In this document: positions 17,414-25,689 of the stretch, one piece after another
How positions within the stretch are numbered: position 1 is the stretch's first letter
Layout: each line of letters opens with the position of its first letter
Assembly: GCA_024277285.1 (NCBI GenBank)
Contig: JAJRVM010000106.1
Span: forward strand, 1-46,659
DNA: 46,659 nucleotides
Direction: 5' to 3'
Origin: Planctomycetota bacterium
GTDB lineage: Bacteria > Planctomycetota > Planctomycetia > Pirellulales > Pirellulaceae
Notes under the pieces: model-generated
Database searches by the model: none
What the model saw: the letters and a program-made list of their open reading frames with translations, nothing else
Told to the model about the DNA's origin: nothing
Translations under genes and position numbers: made by a program

Positions 17414-20400
17414 ATGTTGCGACGTTACGCACTGTTGCCACTTGGTTTCCTGTCACTTTTGGCATTCGCCTGTCATGCCGCAGCTTCCGCAGACGACATG
17501 GCGTTCACGCCGCTGACCGAGCTGCCAGCACCCAAGGTGATCCGCCACGCCAAAGAGTTCCCCGGCAGCAACTACGCTACGGAAAATCTAATTGATGACC
17601 GCGTGAAGAGCGAATATGCATCGAACAGTCAAGGAACCGACACCTTCGTCGATTTCGACTTGGGGCGACCGGTGGCCATTCAGGGGTTTCAGCACATCGA
17701 TCGCCGCGACGTTGCGACGGTCGCCGAAGCGGAACTGGTGTTCAGCGACGACCCCGACTTCACGGCGGTAATCGCGCGTGAAACGGTCAAGCACGTCAAT
17801 GTGTCGGGCGGGCGGACGACGGCCCTGTTCGCCTCGGCTCACAAGGCCCGCTTTGTCCGCTGGAAAGTCACGCAGATGAACGCTCAGGGGCATCGCTGTC
17901 TGGGCGGGCGGGCTATTCGCTTCTACACACCCCAAGCAATGGAACTCTCGATCGGCCGTGACCAGGTTACGGTGCAACCAGCCCAAGCCTTGCGGCGCGG
18001 CGGCGACGCGGCGCGACGGCCAGCAGTCGTGCACATTCAACATGTTTATGCCGAGCCCGCAGAGGTGGTGCTGAGAGTTGGCGAACTTGCCCCCATTCCG
18101 CTCCTGCTGCAATTCGGCCCACAGACCGTCGAGGTCTCGCTCCAAGCCGTTGGGCAACCTCAGGAGCTGGCCGTTTCGATCGAAATGTCGGGCGCAACCG
18201 TCCTGCAACAACAGGTTTTAGTACCGCCCGTGCGGCACTGGGAGCTGCATTTCCTGCCCCACTCGCACGTCGACATTGGCTATACGCACGTACAAACCGA
18301 GGTGGAACAGAAGCAATGGAAGTACTTGCAGCAGGCGATCGAAATCGCGCGCAAGACCGCCGACTACCCTCCAGAATCGCGTTTCAAATGGAACACGGAA
18401 GTACTCTGGGCAGTCGACAGCTACCTCGAACAAGCCTCCGACCAACAGCGATCGGAATTCCTACGAGCGGTCGGTGACGGAGTGATCCATCTGGACGGCC
18501 TGTACGGCAACGAACTGACGGCCCTCTGCCGCCCTGAGGAACTGATGCGGTTGACCAGCTGCGCGCGCCGTATTTCTCGGCATTACGACTTGAGGATCGA
18601 CGCGGCGATGATCAGCGATGTGCCAGGTTACACTTGGGGAACCGTACCGGCGCTGGTTCAAAGTGGGATCAAGTACCTTTCGATCGGCCCCAATCATGTC
18701 CATCGCATCGGCTCGACGCTGGAACAGTGGGGAGATCGACCGTTCTATTGGGTTTCGCCCTCGGGCGACGAGCGATTGCTCTGCTGGATGGCGGGCAAGG
18801 CCTATTCGTGGTTCCATGGCAGCCGCGTCGGCACGTTGACGGTGGATAGTCCGGCGGAACCGTTTTTCGAGTACTTGGACGAGTTAACGGAGAAGAAATA
18901 CCCTTACGACATGGTCCAGATTCGCTACAGCATCGGCGGCGACAACGGGCCTCCCGATCAACAGCTCAGCGAGTTCGTCAAGGCATGGAACGAAAAGTAC
19001 GAATGGCCGCGCATGGTGATTTCCACAACCAGCAGCCTGATGCATGCGTTTGAAGATCGCTATGGGGAACAGCTACCCGAGGCACGCGGCGATTTCACTC
19101 CCTATTGGGAAGATGGTGCCGCCTCATCGGCTCAAGAAACGGCGATGACGCGTGGCGCTTCGGAACGGCTGGTGCAAGCCGAGGCACTCTGGGCCATGCG
19201 CGCCCCCAAAGAATACCCGGTCGAGGAGTTCTATGCCGCCTGGCGCAATGCCCTGCTCTACGACGAACATACCTGGGGCGCACATTGCAGTATCACGCAA
19301 CCCGACAGCCCGCTGACGGTCGACCAGTGGAAAATCAAACAAGCATTTGCGCTCGACGCGCGGCGCCAATCGAAGCAACTACTGGCACAAGCACTGCCGA
19401 AAAATAGCGCGTCAAACACCAGCGCTGACGAGAACAAGATTGATACCCTTGATGTCTGGAACACGAATTCCTGGTCACGTACCGATTTGGTGCGGTTGGA
19501 CACCTCGCGCGAGCTGGCAGGGTATATCGTCAAGGACTTGAGTGGTAACGTCGTCGCGTCAACGCGCACGCCGCGCGGACAATTGGCGTTCTTGGCCAAA
19601 GACGTTCCCCCCTTCGCGGCCAAACGCTACTTGCTCGTGCCCGGCCAGCCCGACACAGCGGGTGGAGCTCGCGCGGAACGCACCGTGCTGAGCACGAAGA
19701 CCATTCGCGTTGAAATTGATCCAGACACCGGTGCGATTTCCAGCCTGCGATTGGCCGGCTTGGAAACCGACCTGGTTGCCGACCAAACGCCACTCGGCCT
19801 GAACCGCTACAACTATGTGTCGGGCCGCCACGCGACAGTCCCCGGTTCGAGCCGCGTTACCGAGATTGAAGTGCTGGAAGAACGTGGCGTCGCCGCTTCG
19901 CTGGCGATCCGCGCCCAAGCCCCCGGACTGCGGCAGCTAATCACAATCGTGCGCGTGATTGACGGCATCGACCGGCTCGACATCTTCAACATCGTCGTTA
20001 AGGAAAAAGTGCTCAAAAAGGAATCGGTTCATTTCGGTTTCCCGTTCCAAGTGCCCAATGGTGTGATGCGCGTCAACACGCCGTGGGCGGTCGTCGTCCC
20101 CGAATTGGATCAATTGCCCGGCGCATGCAAGAATTACCTCACGGTCGGTCGATGGGTCGATGTTTCCAACAACGATTTCGGTGTCACCTGGTCCACACGC
20201 GACGCGCCGCTGATCGAAGTCGGGGGAATCCACGTCGATGTGGACTCGCCATTGACCAGCGAGTCGTGGATCAAGCACCTCGAGCCAACGCAAACACTCT
20301 ACTCGTACGTCATGAACAACTACTGGGAGACCAACTACAAAGCCTCGCAGGAGGGCGCTACCCTGTTCCGCTACTCAATTATGCCACACCGCAAGTTCAA

Positions 20401-20743
20401 CCAGGCCGCAGCCGCTCGGTTTGCAATCGGGCACAGCCAGCCGCTGCTAGTGCGGCCAGCCGACCCCCGCACACCGGTGCTGACCAGCCGCCTGAACGTC
20501 ACAGGAGAAGGCGTATTGGTTACTTCGCTCAAACCGAGCGCCGATCGTCGGGCGCTGATCGTGCGACTTTTCAACGCCGGCGATCAACCGACCTCAGCCA
20601 AGATCGATTGGGCGGACCCGGCCCTCAAGCACGTGACGCTCAGCAGTCCACGCGAGGAACGAGGCCGCGCCATCAAGGGCCCTATCGCCATGCCGCCGCT
20701 CGGTATCGTCACATTGCGAGCGGAAACGAGCGGAGGACCGTGA
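17414..20743 (+). CDS. Secreted glycoside hydrolase family 38-like protein with discoidin-like N-terminus
   Basis: A 1109-residue exported protein. I chose the ATG at 17414 (GAGGG at 17400-17404) over the TTG at 17399. A signal peptide (RRYALLPLGFLSLLAFACHA) is cut near residue 26. Residues ~45-165 resemble an F5/8-type (discoidin/CBM32-like) fold: SNYATENLIDDRV, TFVDFDLGRPV, ARFVRWKV. The GH38 domain begins near residue 275: metal ligands His283, His285 and Asp287 in HSHVDIGYTH, and the probable nucleophile Asp402 in ISDVPGYTWG. HTWGAHCSI gives the later histidine. C-terminal beta domains follow. GH38 enzymes are retaining, zinc-dependent alpha-mannosidases; the linkage here is unknown. Gene order suggests joint expression with the next gene. 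Confidence 0.9.
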   Translation: MLRRYALLPLGFLSLLAFACHAAASADDMAFTPLTELPAPKVIRHAKEFPGSNYATENLIDDRVKSEYASNSQGTDTFVDFDLGRPVAIQGFQHIDRRDVATVAEAELVFSDDPDFTAVIARETVKHVNVSGGRTTALFASAHKARFVRWKVTQMNAQGHRCLGGRAIRFYTPQAMELSIGRDQVTVQPAQALRRGGDAARRPAVVHIQHVYAEPAEVVLRVGELAPIPLLLQFGPQTVEVSLQAVGQPQELAVSIEMSGATVLQQQVLVPPVRHWELHFLPHSHVDIGYTHVQTEVEQKQWKYLQQAIEIARKTADYPPESRFKWNTEVLWAVDSYLEQASDQQRSEFLRAVGDGVIHLDGLYGNELTALCRPEELMRLTSCARRISRHYDLRIDAAMISDVPGYTWGTVPALVQSGIKYLSIGPNHVHRIGSTLEQWGDRPFYWVSPSGDERLLCWMAGKAYSWFHGSRVGTLTVDSPAEPFFEYLDELTEKKYPYDMVQIRYSIGGDNGPPDQQLSEFVKAWNEKYEWPRMVISTTSSLMHAFEDRYGEQLPEARGDFTPYWEDGAASSAQETAMTRGASERLVQAEALWAMRAPKEYPVEEFYAAWRNALLYDEHTWGAHCSITQPDSPLTVDQWKIKQAFALDARRQSKQLLAQALPKNSASNTSADENKIDTLDVWNTNSWSRTDLVRLDTSRELAGYIVKDLSGNVVASTRTPRGQLAFLAKDVPPFAAKRYLLVPGQPDTAGGARAERTVLSTKTIRVEIDPDTGAISSLRLAGLETDLVADQTPLGLNRYNYVSGRHATVPGSSRVTEIEVLEERGVAASLAIRAQAPGLRQLITIVRVIDGIDRLDIFNIVVKEKVLKKESVHFGFPFQVPNGVMRVNTPWAVVVPELDQLPGACKNYLTVGRWVDVSNNDFGVTWSTRDAPLIEVGGIHVDVDSPLTSESWIKHLEPTQTLYSYVMNNYWETNYKASQEGATLFRYSIMPHRKFNQAAAARFAIGHSQPLLVRPADPRTPVLTSRLNVTGEGVLVTSLKPSADRRALIVRLFNAGDQPTSAKIDWADPALKHVTLSSPREERGRAIKGPIAMPPLGIVTLRAETSGGP

Positions 20744-20830
20744 ATGGGCCAATACACGCTGCTCCTGATTCCTGCAGTCGTGAGACGACGGAAAACGCAT
20801 CGAAGAAATGGAATCGCGAATGGACACGTT

Positions 20831-20870
20831 GGGTAGCCTACCAGTTGTGGCTCACACCGGGACAACGGCA
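20831..20870 (+). repeat. Family D fragment
   Basis: GGTAGCCTACCAGTTGTGGC followed by TCACACCGGGACA matches the units at 39259-39380 in the same orientation. The CTGGGACATGCCCAG hairpin is degraded here. Confidence 0.75.
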
Positions 20871-20909
20871 TCACTCGAAACAATTCTTCTCTGATCCGGA
20901 CCACACACC

Positions 20910-22145
20910 ATGAAACCACGCGAACGCGTATTGGCCGCACTCAATCACCAGGAAGCCGATCGAGTGCCGATCGATTTCGGTGGCCATCGATCGTCGGGGA
21001 TCGCCGCAATCGCCTATGCCAAACTGCGACGACACCTCGGACTTGAAGAACGACCGATTCGGGTCTACGACCCAGTCCAACAACTGGCGGTCATCGACGA
21101 CGACGTGCTCGACCTGTTTCATATCGACACGATTGAACTCGGGCGCGGATTCGCATTGGATGACAATGACTGGAGCGACTGGACGCTGCCTGACGGGTCA
21201 CCATGCCAGATGCCGGCCTGGGCGACGCCCGAGCGGATCGAGGGCGAGTGGATTCTGAGGAACCATGAAGGTGTGGTCGTCGGGCGCATGCCGGACGGTG
21301 CGATCTACTTCGAGCAGTGTTACTGGCCTTACATGGATAATGATGACTTTGGCCGGTTACCCGAAGCACTTGAAGAGACGATTTGGGTTGCGATCAAGTC
21401 ACCGCCAGGACCATTGGTCGCCGGCCCCGAAGGTGATCGCCTGTTTGCCGAAGGAGCGCGCAAGCTGCGCGCTCGCACCGACCGCGCGGTGATCGGACTG
21501 TTCGGCGGGAATCTGCTGGAAGTGGGTCAGTTCCTCTACCGAATCGACAACTTTCTGATGCTGTTGGCCGGAGACTCCAAGCGCGCCCACGAGTTCCTGG
21601 ACCGCCTGGTCGAACTGCACTTGGCCAGTCTTGAAAAATACCTGAAACTAGTCGGTGACGATATCGATGTCATCTTGTTTGGCGATGATCTCGGCATGCA
21701 AAACGGTCCACAAATGTCGACCGCGATGTACGAAGAGTTCTTCAAGCCACGCCACACACGGATGTGGAACCGGGCAAAGGAACTGGCGGATGTGAAGGTC
21801 ATGCTGCATTGCTGCGGGGGCGTCCAACCGCTGTTGCAGCATTTGATAGACGCCGGGCTCGACGCCATCAACCCGGTTCAGATATCGTGTGCGGGCATGG
21901 ACCCGCGCGAACTGAAACAGGCGTTTGGCCAGCACCTGACCTTTTGGGGCGGCGGGTGCGATACGCATCGCATCCTGTCCGAAGGATCACCCGAAGAGAT
22001 TCGCGACCATGTACGCAGGCAGATCGACATTCTCAAGCCGGGTGGCGGGTTCGTCTTTCAACAGGTGCACAACATCCTGGCAAACGTGCCTCCCGAAAAC
22101 GTGACCGCCATGTTGCAGGCCGCGCACGAGTTCGGCGCGTATTGA
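20910..22145 (+). CDS. UroD/MtaA superfamily protein with zinc methyltransferase signature
   Basis: A 411-residue cytoplasmic TIM-barrel protein that begins MKPRERVLAALNHQEADRVP, the typical start of the uroporphyrinogen decarboxylase/cobalamin methyltransferase superfamily. The pattern His300-x-Cys302 (LHCCGGV) with Cys350 (GGGCDTH) matches the zinc-binding His-x-Cys...Cys of MtaA/MtbA-type corrinoid methyltransferases. True HemE enzymes lack this pattern. The PDGSPCQMP and HNILANVPPENV segments recur in a poorly characterised bacterial branch often found near sugar-metabolism genes. A methyl donor or acceptor is not identifiable and no corrinoid protein gene is in the window. It lies ~165 bp after the GH38 gene on the same strand. 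Confidence 0.85.
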   Translation: MKPRERVLAALNHQEADRVPIDFGGHRSSGIAAIAYAKLRRHLGLEERPIRVYDPVQQLAVIDDDVLDLFHIDTIELGRGFALDDNDWSDWTLPDGSPCQMPAWATPERIEGEWILRNHEGVVVGRMPDGAIYFEQCYWPYMDNDDFGRLPEALEETIWVAIKSPPGPLVAGPEGDRLFAEGARKLRARTDRAVIGLFGGNLLEVGQFLYRIDNFLMLLAGDSKRAHEFLDRLVELHLASLEKYLKLVGDDIDVILFGDDLGMQNGPQMSTAMYEEFFKPRHTRMWNRAKELADVKVMLHCCGGVQPLLQHLIDAGLDAINPVQISCAGMDPRELKQAFGQHLTFWGGGCDTHRILSEGSPEEIRDHVRRQIDILKPGGGFVFQQVHNILANVPPENVTAMLQAAHEFGAY

Positions 22146-22173
22146 GGCGAGTCTTGAGAATATTGACATCACA

Positions 22174-22385
22174 GCGCTCTTTCTGCCCGTAATGTTCTTT
22201 GCCATCATTTGCTGCCCGACAGTGGACGACGCCTCGACAGTTCGTTGGGAAGGGCAAAAGAACATGGCGGGCAAAAGAACAAACATGTGCAAACGCGCGC
22301 TCTTTCTGCCCGTAATGTTCTTTGCCCTCATCTGCTGCCCGACAGTGGACGACGCCTCGACAGTTCGCTGGGAAGGGCGAGAGAA
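22174..22385. repeat. Family C element, two tandem units of 123 bp
   Basis: Unit 1 starts at 22174 and unit 2 at 22297, each with GCGCTCTTTCTGCCCGTAAT. Both contain ACAGTGGACGACGCCTCGAC. In unit 1 the left arm pairs with an inverted arm (GGGCAAAAGAACATGGCGGG) near 22253-22279; unit 2 has lost most of its right arm. The period is a multiple of three, so an 86-codon frame runs through both; I do not take it as a gene. Confidence 0.85.
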
Positions 22386-22432
22386 TAAACGCGTTTTGAA
22401 GACGTGCCTCAACACAAGCGACTCGGTCACTC

Positions 22433-23467
22433 TCACCGCTTGGCACTGGTGATCCACAGGAACGGAGCACCGGCTTCATCGCTGCGAAGGTCAGCGACAA
22501 GCAATTTCTGAAACAGCAGCTGGTCAATGATTTCCTTGTAGAACGTCTTCTTTATTGGCAAGCTCACGGTGTCGTGAAGGTTGACCCGCTGGCGTGCCAG
22601 TGTATTGTGGTCGTACAGGAACGGGATCTTCAAGCGGCGTTGGATGGTGTCGAGTGTATCATCAAGCGGTTGGTCAACGATCTCGACATTGATAAATTTG
22701 AGCAACTCGGGAGCCAGGTCGGCGGCACCGCTCTTGGCACGCCGGCCAATCGGCCAGACGTCTTCTGGTTTCGCGTTCTTGGTCACGCGCAGCCCCACGC
22801 TGCGAGTGCCCTGCCCGGTCGGTGTCACGGACAAACCGTAGGGCCGCACGGCGACGGCCAGCGCCGTTCCACAACTAAGTCCTTCCAATTCGTCCAGCAC
22901 CTTGTTGTTGCCCGACAAGGCACCTTTGGCACTGGCATCCAGATCGATTTGCACTTGGCTCATTCGCTGGATATGCTGCACCACCTCACGCACCGGCTTG
23001 CCCTTGGTCGGTATCGCGACGCGACGCTTCAGGGCATCGTGCAACACGGCGAGTTGTTTGCCCCGCAACCCGAAAACGCCGGTGGGAGCCGTTACCGCTT
23101 CATCACCACCGCGACGCAGTTTGTCGAGCCAGGCGGTCAATTCCTTGCGTTGGCCGTAACGTACCGCAAGGCCAGGCAGAACAAGCCGACCGTTGGCGGT
23201 CAAAACGGCCGTAACCTGATAGCGTGGCGCTGATTCGGTGCCCCGATTGACGATCTTCGGCTCTTCACTCGACCGGGCGGATCGAATGCGCACATAGCTC
23301 AGACCAAATGCCTTGTCCTGGAGATAACGCTGCCAGCGTTGTGGGCCATCGATCGCAAACCCGCGTTCCGTAACCACTTCGAGCGAGACAGACACGTCTG
23401 CCGCAAGTCCCACGGTGACTCCGCCCAACAACAAGCCCGTGGCGACCATGAACGCTCGAATCAACAT
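22433..23467 (-). CDS. Exported protein with STN-like (secretin N-terminal) repeats
   Basis: A 344-residue protein. I chose the ATG at 23467, preceded by CGAGGATTCTCAC, because a signal peptide (MLIRAFMVATGLLLGGVTVG) starts there; the open frame upstream is Pro/Ser-rich and unlikely to be coding. The mature part has an N-terminal beta-rich region. Two segments follow with the beta-alpha-beta pattern of secretin/TonB short N-terminal domains, at about residues 165-235 and 275-340. The second reads NVEIVDQPLDDTLDTIQRRL followed by KIPFLYDHNTLA and ends FLWIT. There is no secretin channel domain, so it is not a secretin itself. Function unknown; probably periplasmic. Confidence 0.75.
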   Translation of the reverse strand: MLIRAFMVATGLLLGGVTVGLAADVSVSLEVVTERGFAIDGPQRWQRYLQDKAFGLSYVRIRSARSSEEPKIVNRGTESAPRYQVTAVLTANGRLVLPGLAVRYGQRKELTAWLDKLRRGGDEAVTAPTGVFGLRGKQLAVLHDALKRRVAIPTKGKPVREVVQHIQRMSQVQIDLDASAKGALSGNNKVLDELEGLSCGTALAVAVRPYGLSVTPTGQGTRSVGLRVTKNAKPEDVWPIGRRAKSGAADLAPELLKFINVEIVDQPLDDTLDTIQRRLKIPFLYDHNTLARQRVNLHDTVSLPIKKTFYKEIIDQLLFQKLLVADLRSDEAGAPFLWITSAKR

Positions 23468-24031
23468 GTGAGAATCCTCGATAGAGTCGGTAGCAAGCTC
23501 CGGGGCTGAGCCAGGTCGAGACGGCTGAGTGTCACTCACACTGGCGGCCGATGAAGGCCCCGCCTGTCCCCAACGCGCCGGCCTCGCGTCCACGAGACCT
23601 AGCACTCAAGAATTATAGCACGACAGCACGGTTGTCTCGGAATTCGGGGATCCACTTCCCCCCAACCCAACGGGCAGCACATTCGTCGTAATCGGCACAG
23701 CCAAGCCTGGCATGCGAAGGGAGTGAGGAACGCATTGAGATTCGCGCGGGTCCAAGCCAAATAATGCCGGGCCGGTAGTTGCGTGGCGCTGCTCGGAACG
23801 CCAAAATGATCGCTCCTAGTTGCCTGTCCGCAGCGATTTGGGGCGATCCGTCTCGTTATTGCCGTTTATTGATCGCCGCTCCGCACTGTGGGCAAACCTG
23901 CGTTTCCTCGAAAGCGGGATATCAGCCGCAGAAAACGCAGTGGCAAGCTTAGCTTTGCCGCATCTTGAACGGGCGTCGTCATGGCGCGAAAGATGCATCG
24001 AAACAATCATATCCCCCAGAAGGAGCACATC
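23468..24031. other. Divergent intergenic region, no gene seen
   Basis: This 564 bp gap lies between the divergent STN-like gene and the isomerase gene. A minus-strand frame at 23613-23804 gives a 63-residue peptide with no start signal or family that I can support. No clear hairpin repeats were recognised. The region just left of 24032 carries AGAAGGAG, the ribosome binding site for the next gene. Confidence 0.5.
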
Positions 24032-25036
24032 ATGTCACGACCGGTCACTCTTTTCACCGGCCAATGGGCCGACCTGCCGTTCGCCGAACTAGCGCGCAAG
24101 GCCAAGGATTTTGGATACGACGGAATGGAATTGGCATGCTGGGGCGATCATTTCGAGGTCGATAAGGCGCTGGCGGATGATAGTTACTGCCAACAGAAGC
24201 GTGAGACGTTGGAGAGCCTAGACCTGCAGTGCCACGCGATAAGCAACCACTTGGTCGGCCAAGCCGTGTTGGACATCATCGATGAGCGTCACAAAGCGAT
24301 CTTGCCTGACTATGTCTGGGGCGACGGTGACCCGGCCAGCGTGAACCAGCGCGCGGCCGAAGAGCTGATGAACACGGCACGGGCGGCCCAGAAATTTGGC
24401 GTGAGCGTGGTCAATGGGTTCACCGGTTCAAGCATCTGGCATCTGCTCTACTCATTCCCACCTGTTTCGGAATCGATGATCGAGGCGGGCTTCGAGCTGC
24501 TTGCCGAGCGATTCAATCCGATCCTGGACGTCTTTGGCGAATGCGGCGTGAAGTTCGCGCTAGAAGTGCATCCGACCGAAATTGCCTTTGATCTTTATAC
24601 GGCCGAACGAGCGCTCAAGGCACTTGATTACCGCGAAGAATTCGGGTTCAATTTCGATCCCAGCCATTTACATTGGCAAGGCGTCGACTCCGTTGAGTTC
24701 ATCCGTGCGTTCCCCGATCGCATCTACCATATGCATGTGAAGGACGCCATCACGACACTCAACGGCAAGAGCAGCATTCTAGCCAGCCACATTAACTTTG
24801 GTGACGCGCGACGCGGTTGGGACTTCCGCAGCCCAGGCCGCGGCACGGTCAACTTTGAAGAGATTATCCGCGCGTTGAACGATATCGGCTACGACGGCCC
24901 ACTATCGATTGAATGGGAGGACATGGGCATGGACCGTGAGTTCGGTGCACGGGAAGCGTGCGAGTTCACACGGCGCATGAACTTTGCCCAAAGCGGTCGA
25001 GCATTTGATGCCGCCTTTGAAGAAGGCCAAGCTTGA
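24032..25036 (+). CDS. Sugar phosphate isomerase/epimerase-like TIM-barrel protein
   Basis: A 334-residue cytoplasmic protein starting [17 protein letters not shown]; the ATG at 24032 has AGAAGGAG at 24018-24025, which rules against the upstream ATG at 23981. It belongs to the xylose isomerase-like/AP endonuclease 2 superfamily. Likely metal ligands are the Glu in FALEVHPTE, the Asp and His in [10 protein letters not shown], the His in YHMHVKD, and the late Glu in LSIEWED. Relatives interconvert or epimerise free sugars, inositols or keto acids; the substrate here cannot be told. The gene is closed by a strong terminator, so it is probably a single-gene unit. Confidence 0.9.
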   Translation: MSRPVTLFTGQWADLPFAELARKAKDFGYDGMELACWGDHFEVDKALADDSYCQQKRETLESLDLQCHAISNHLVGQAVLDIIDERHKAILPDYVWGDGDPASVNQRAAEELMNTARAAQKFGVSVVNGFTGSSIWHLLYSFPPVSESMIEAGFELLAERFNPILDVFGECGVKFALEVHPTEIAFDLYTAERALKALDYREEFGFNFDPSHLHWQGVDSVEFIRAFPDRIYHMHVKDAITTLNGKSSILASHINFGDARRGWDFRSPGRGTVNFEEIIRALNDIGYDGPLSIEWEDMGMDREFGAREACEFTRRMNFAQSGRAFDAAFEEGQA

Positions 25037-25060
25037 GAACGGTCAATCGTCAACACTCCC

Positions 25061-25104
25061 GCCCCCCCGGAGCACCACTCGTGTGCTCCGGGGGGGCTCT
25101 TTCT
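25061..25104 (+). terminator. Strong intrinsic terminator
   Basis: A 15 bp perfect GC-rich stem (GCCCCCCCGGAGCAC and its complement) with a 7-nt loop is followed by TCTTTCT, 25 bp after the isomerase stop codon. Confidence 0.92.
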
Positions 25105-25216
25105 GACGTGGCCATTCAGGAGACCGTTCACGGGAATTCACACTTCACGAAGTAAACGAACCGCAGAAGGCCGCAGGAAACAAGCCAATAACGACCTGGA
25201 TGTGAGCTACAACATG

Positions 25217-25326
25217 GGTAACAGTTTAGCCGAATGAAGTAATGTCGCTTTCAAGTGACTCCCATGGGCTTGTCCCATGGGTGAATACGGCTGGTGAGCT
25301 ACCCGCGATGCCAGCTACTCCCCCCC
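25217..25326 (+). repeat. Family B repeat, copy 1
   Basis: About 110 bp, from GGTAACAGTTTAGCCGAATG to CCAGCTACTCC, differs from 33714-33822 at roughly five positions. It contains the hairpin CCCATGGGCTTGTCCCATGG. Right of the shared block this copy continues into a family C element, unlike copy 2. Confidence 0.92.
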
Positions 25327-25434
25327 CCTTGCCCATCATTTTCTTTGCCCCCCAAGGAGCACTACCAGACGCGTCGTCCATGAGTGCAACGGGAGCAAAG
25401 GGCAAAGAAGATGACGGGCAAAAAGAACCATGCC
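25327..25434. repeat. Family C inverted-repeat element
   Basis: The left arm TTGCCCATCATTTTCTTTGC pairs at about 20 of 22 positions with the right arm (GGGCAAAGAAGATGACGGGC) across a ~56 bp centre. It is joined directly to the family B copy. Confidence 0.85.
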
Positions 25435-25662
25435 CCTGTGCGTTCTCGCCTGTCCAGCATGGCCGTGCCTTGGGCTGCTGACCGGTCGCGCCCGCGTGAA
25501 TCTGCGTGCAGCATGCGTCTACCGCACAAGACCGAAGGGCCACTCCTGAGGTTACGCGACACAATCGCACTGCGTCACCGTCGCGGGCGTGTTACACTGG
25601 GGTATTAGTTGGCGCAACTCGGATCGATCTTGGAATTGGGTGACGAGTGCCAGAGGCACTGT

Positions 25663-25688
25663 GGGAGACGAAGCAGGGAGACGAAGCA
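25663..25688. repeat. 13 bp tandem duplication
   Basis: GGGAGACGAAGCA occurs twice back to back. A 13 bp repeat shifts the frame, which argues that coding starts downstream of it, at 25690. Confidence 0.85.
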
Positions 25689-25689
25689 C

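Larger units (their letters stand above)
25037..25689. other. Intergenic region: terminator, family B and family C repeats
   Basis: In order it holds the terminator (25061-25104), ~110 bp with nothing assigned, a family B copy (25217-25326), a fused family C element (25327-25434), ~170 bp unassigned, and a 13 bp duplication (25663-25688) just before the start of the following gene. Confidence 0.6.

Noticed and set aside
22192..22452. 86-codon frame with two nearly identical halves
   Set aside because: It is produced by two 123 bp family C units; the period is divisible by three by chance, and no ribosome binding site or domain is present.
23613..23804. 63-residue minus-strand peptide
   Set aside because: No ribosome binding site, no family recognised and unusual composition; left unannotated.
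22174..25434. Insertion sequence or transposon
   Set aside because: The inverted repeats are ~110 bp in total and contain no transposase; no target-site duplication could be defined.
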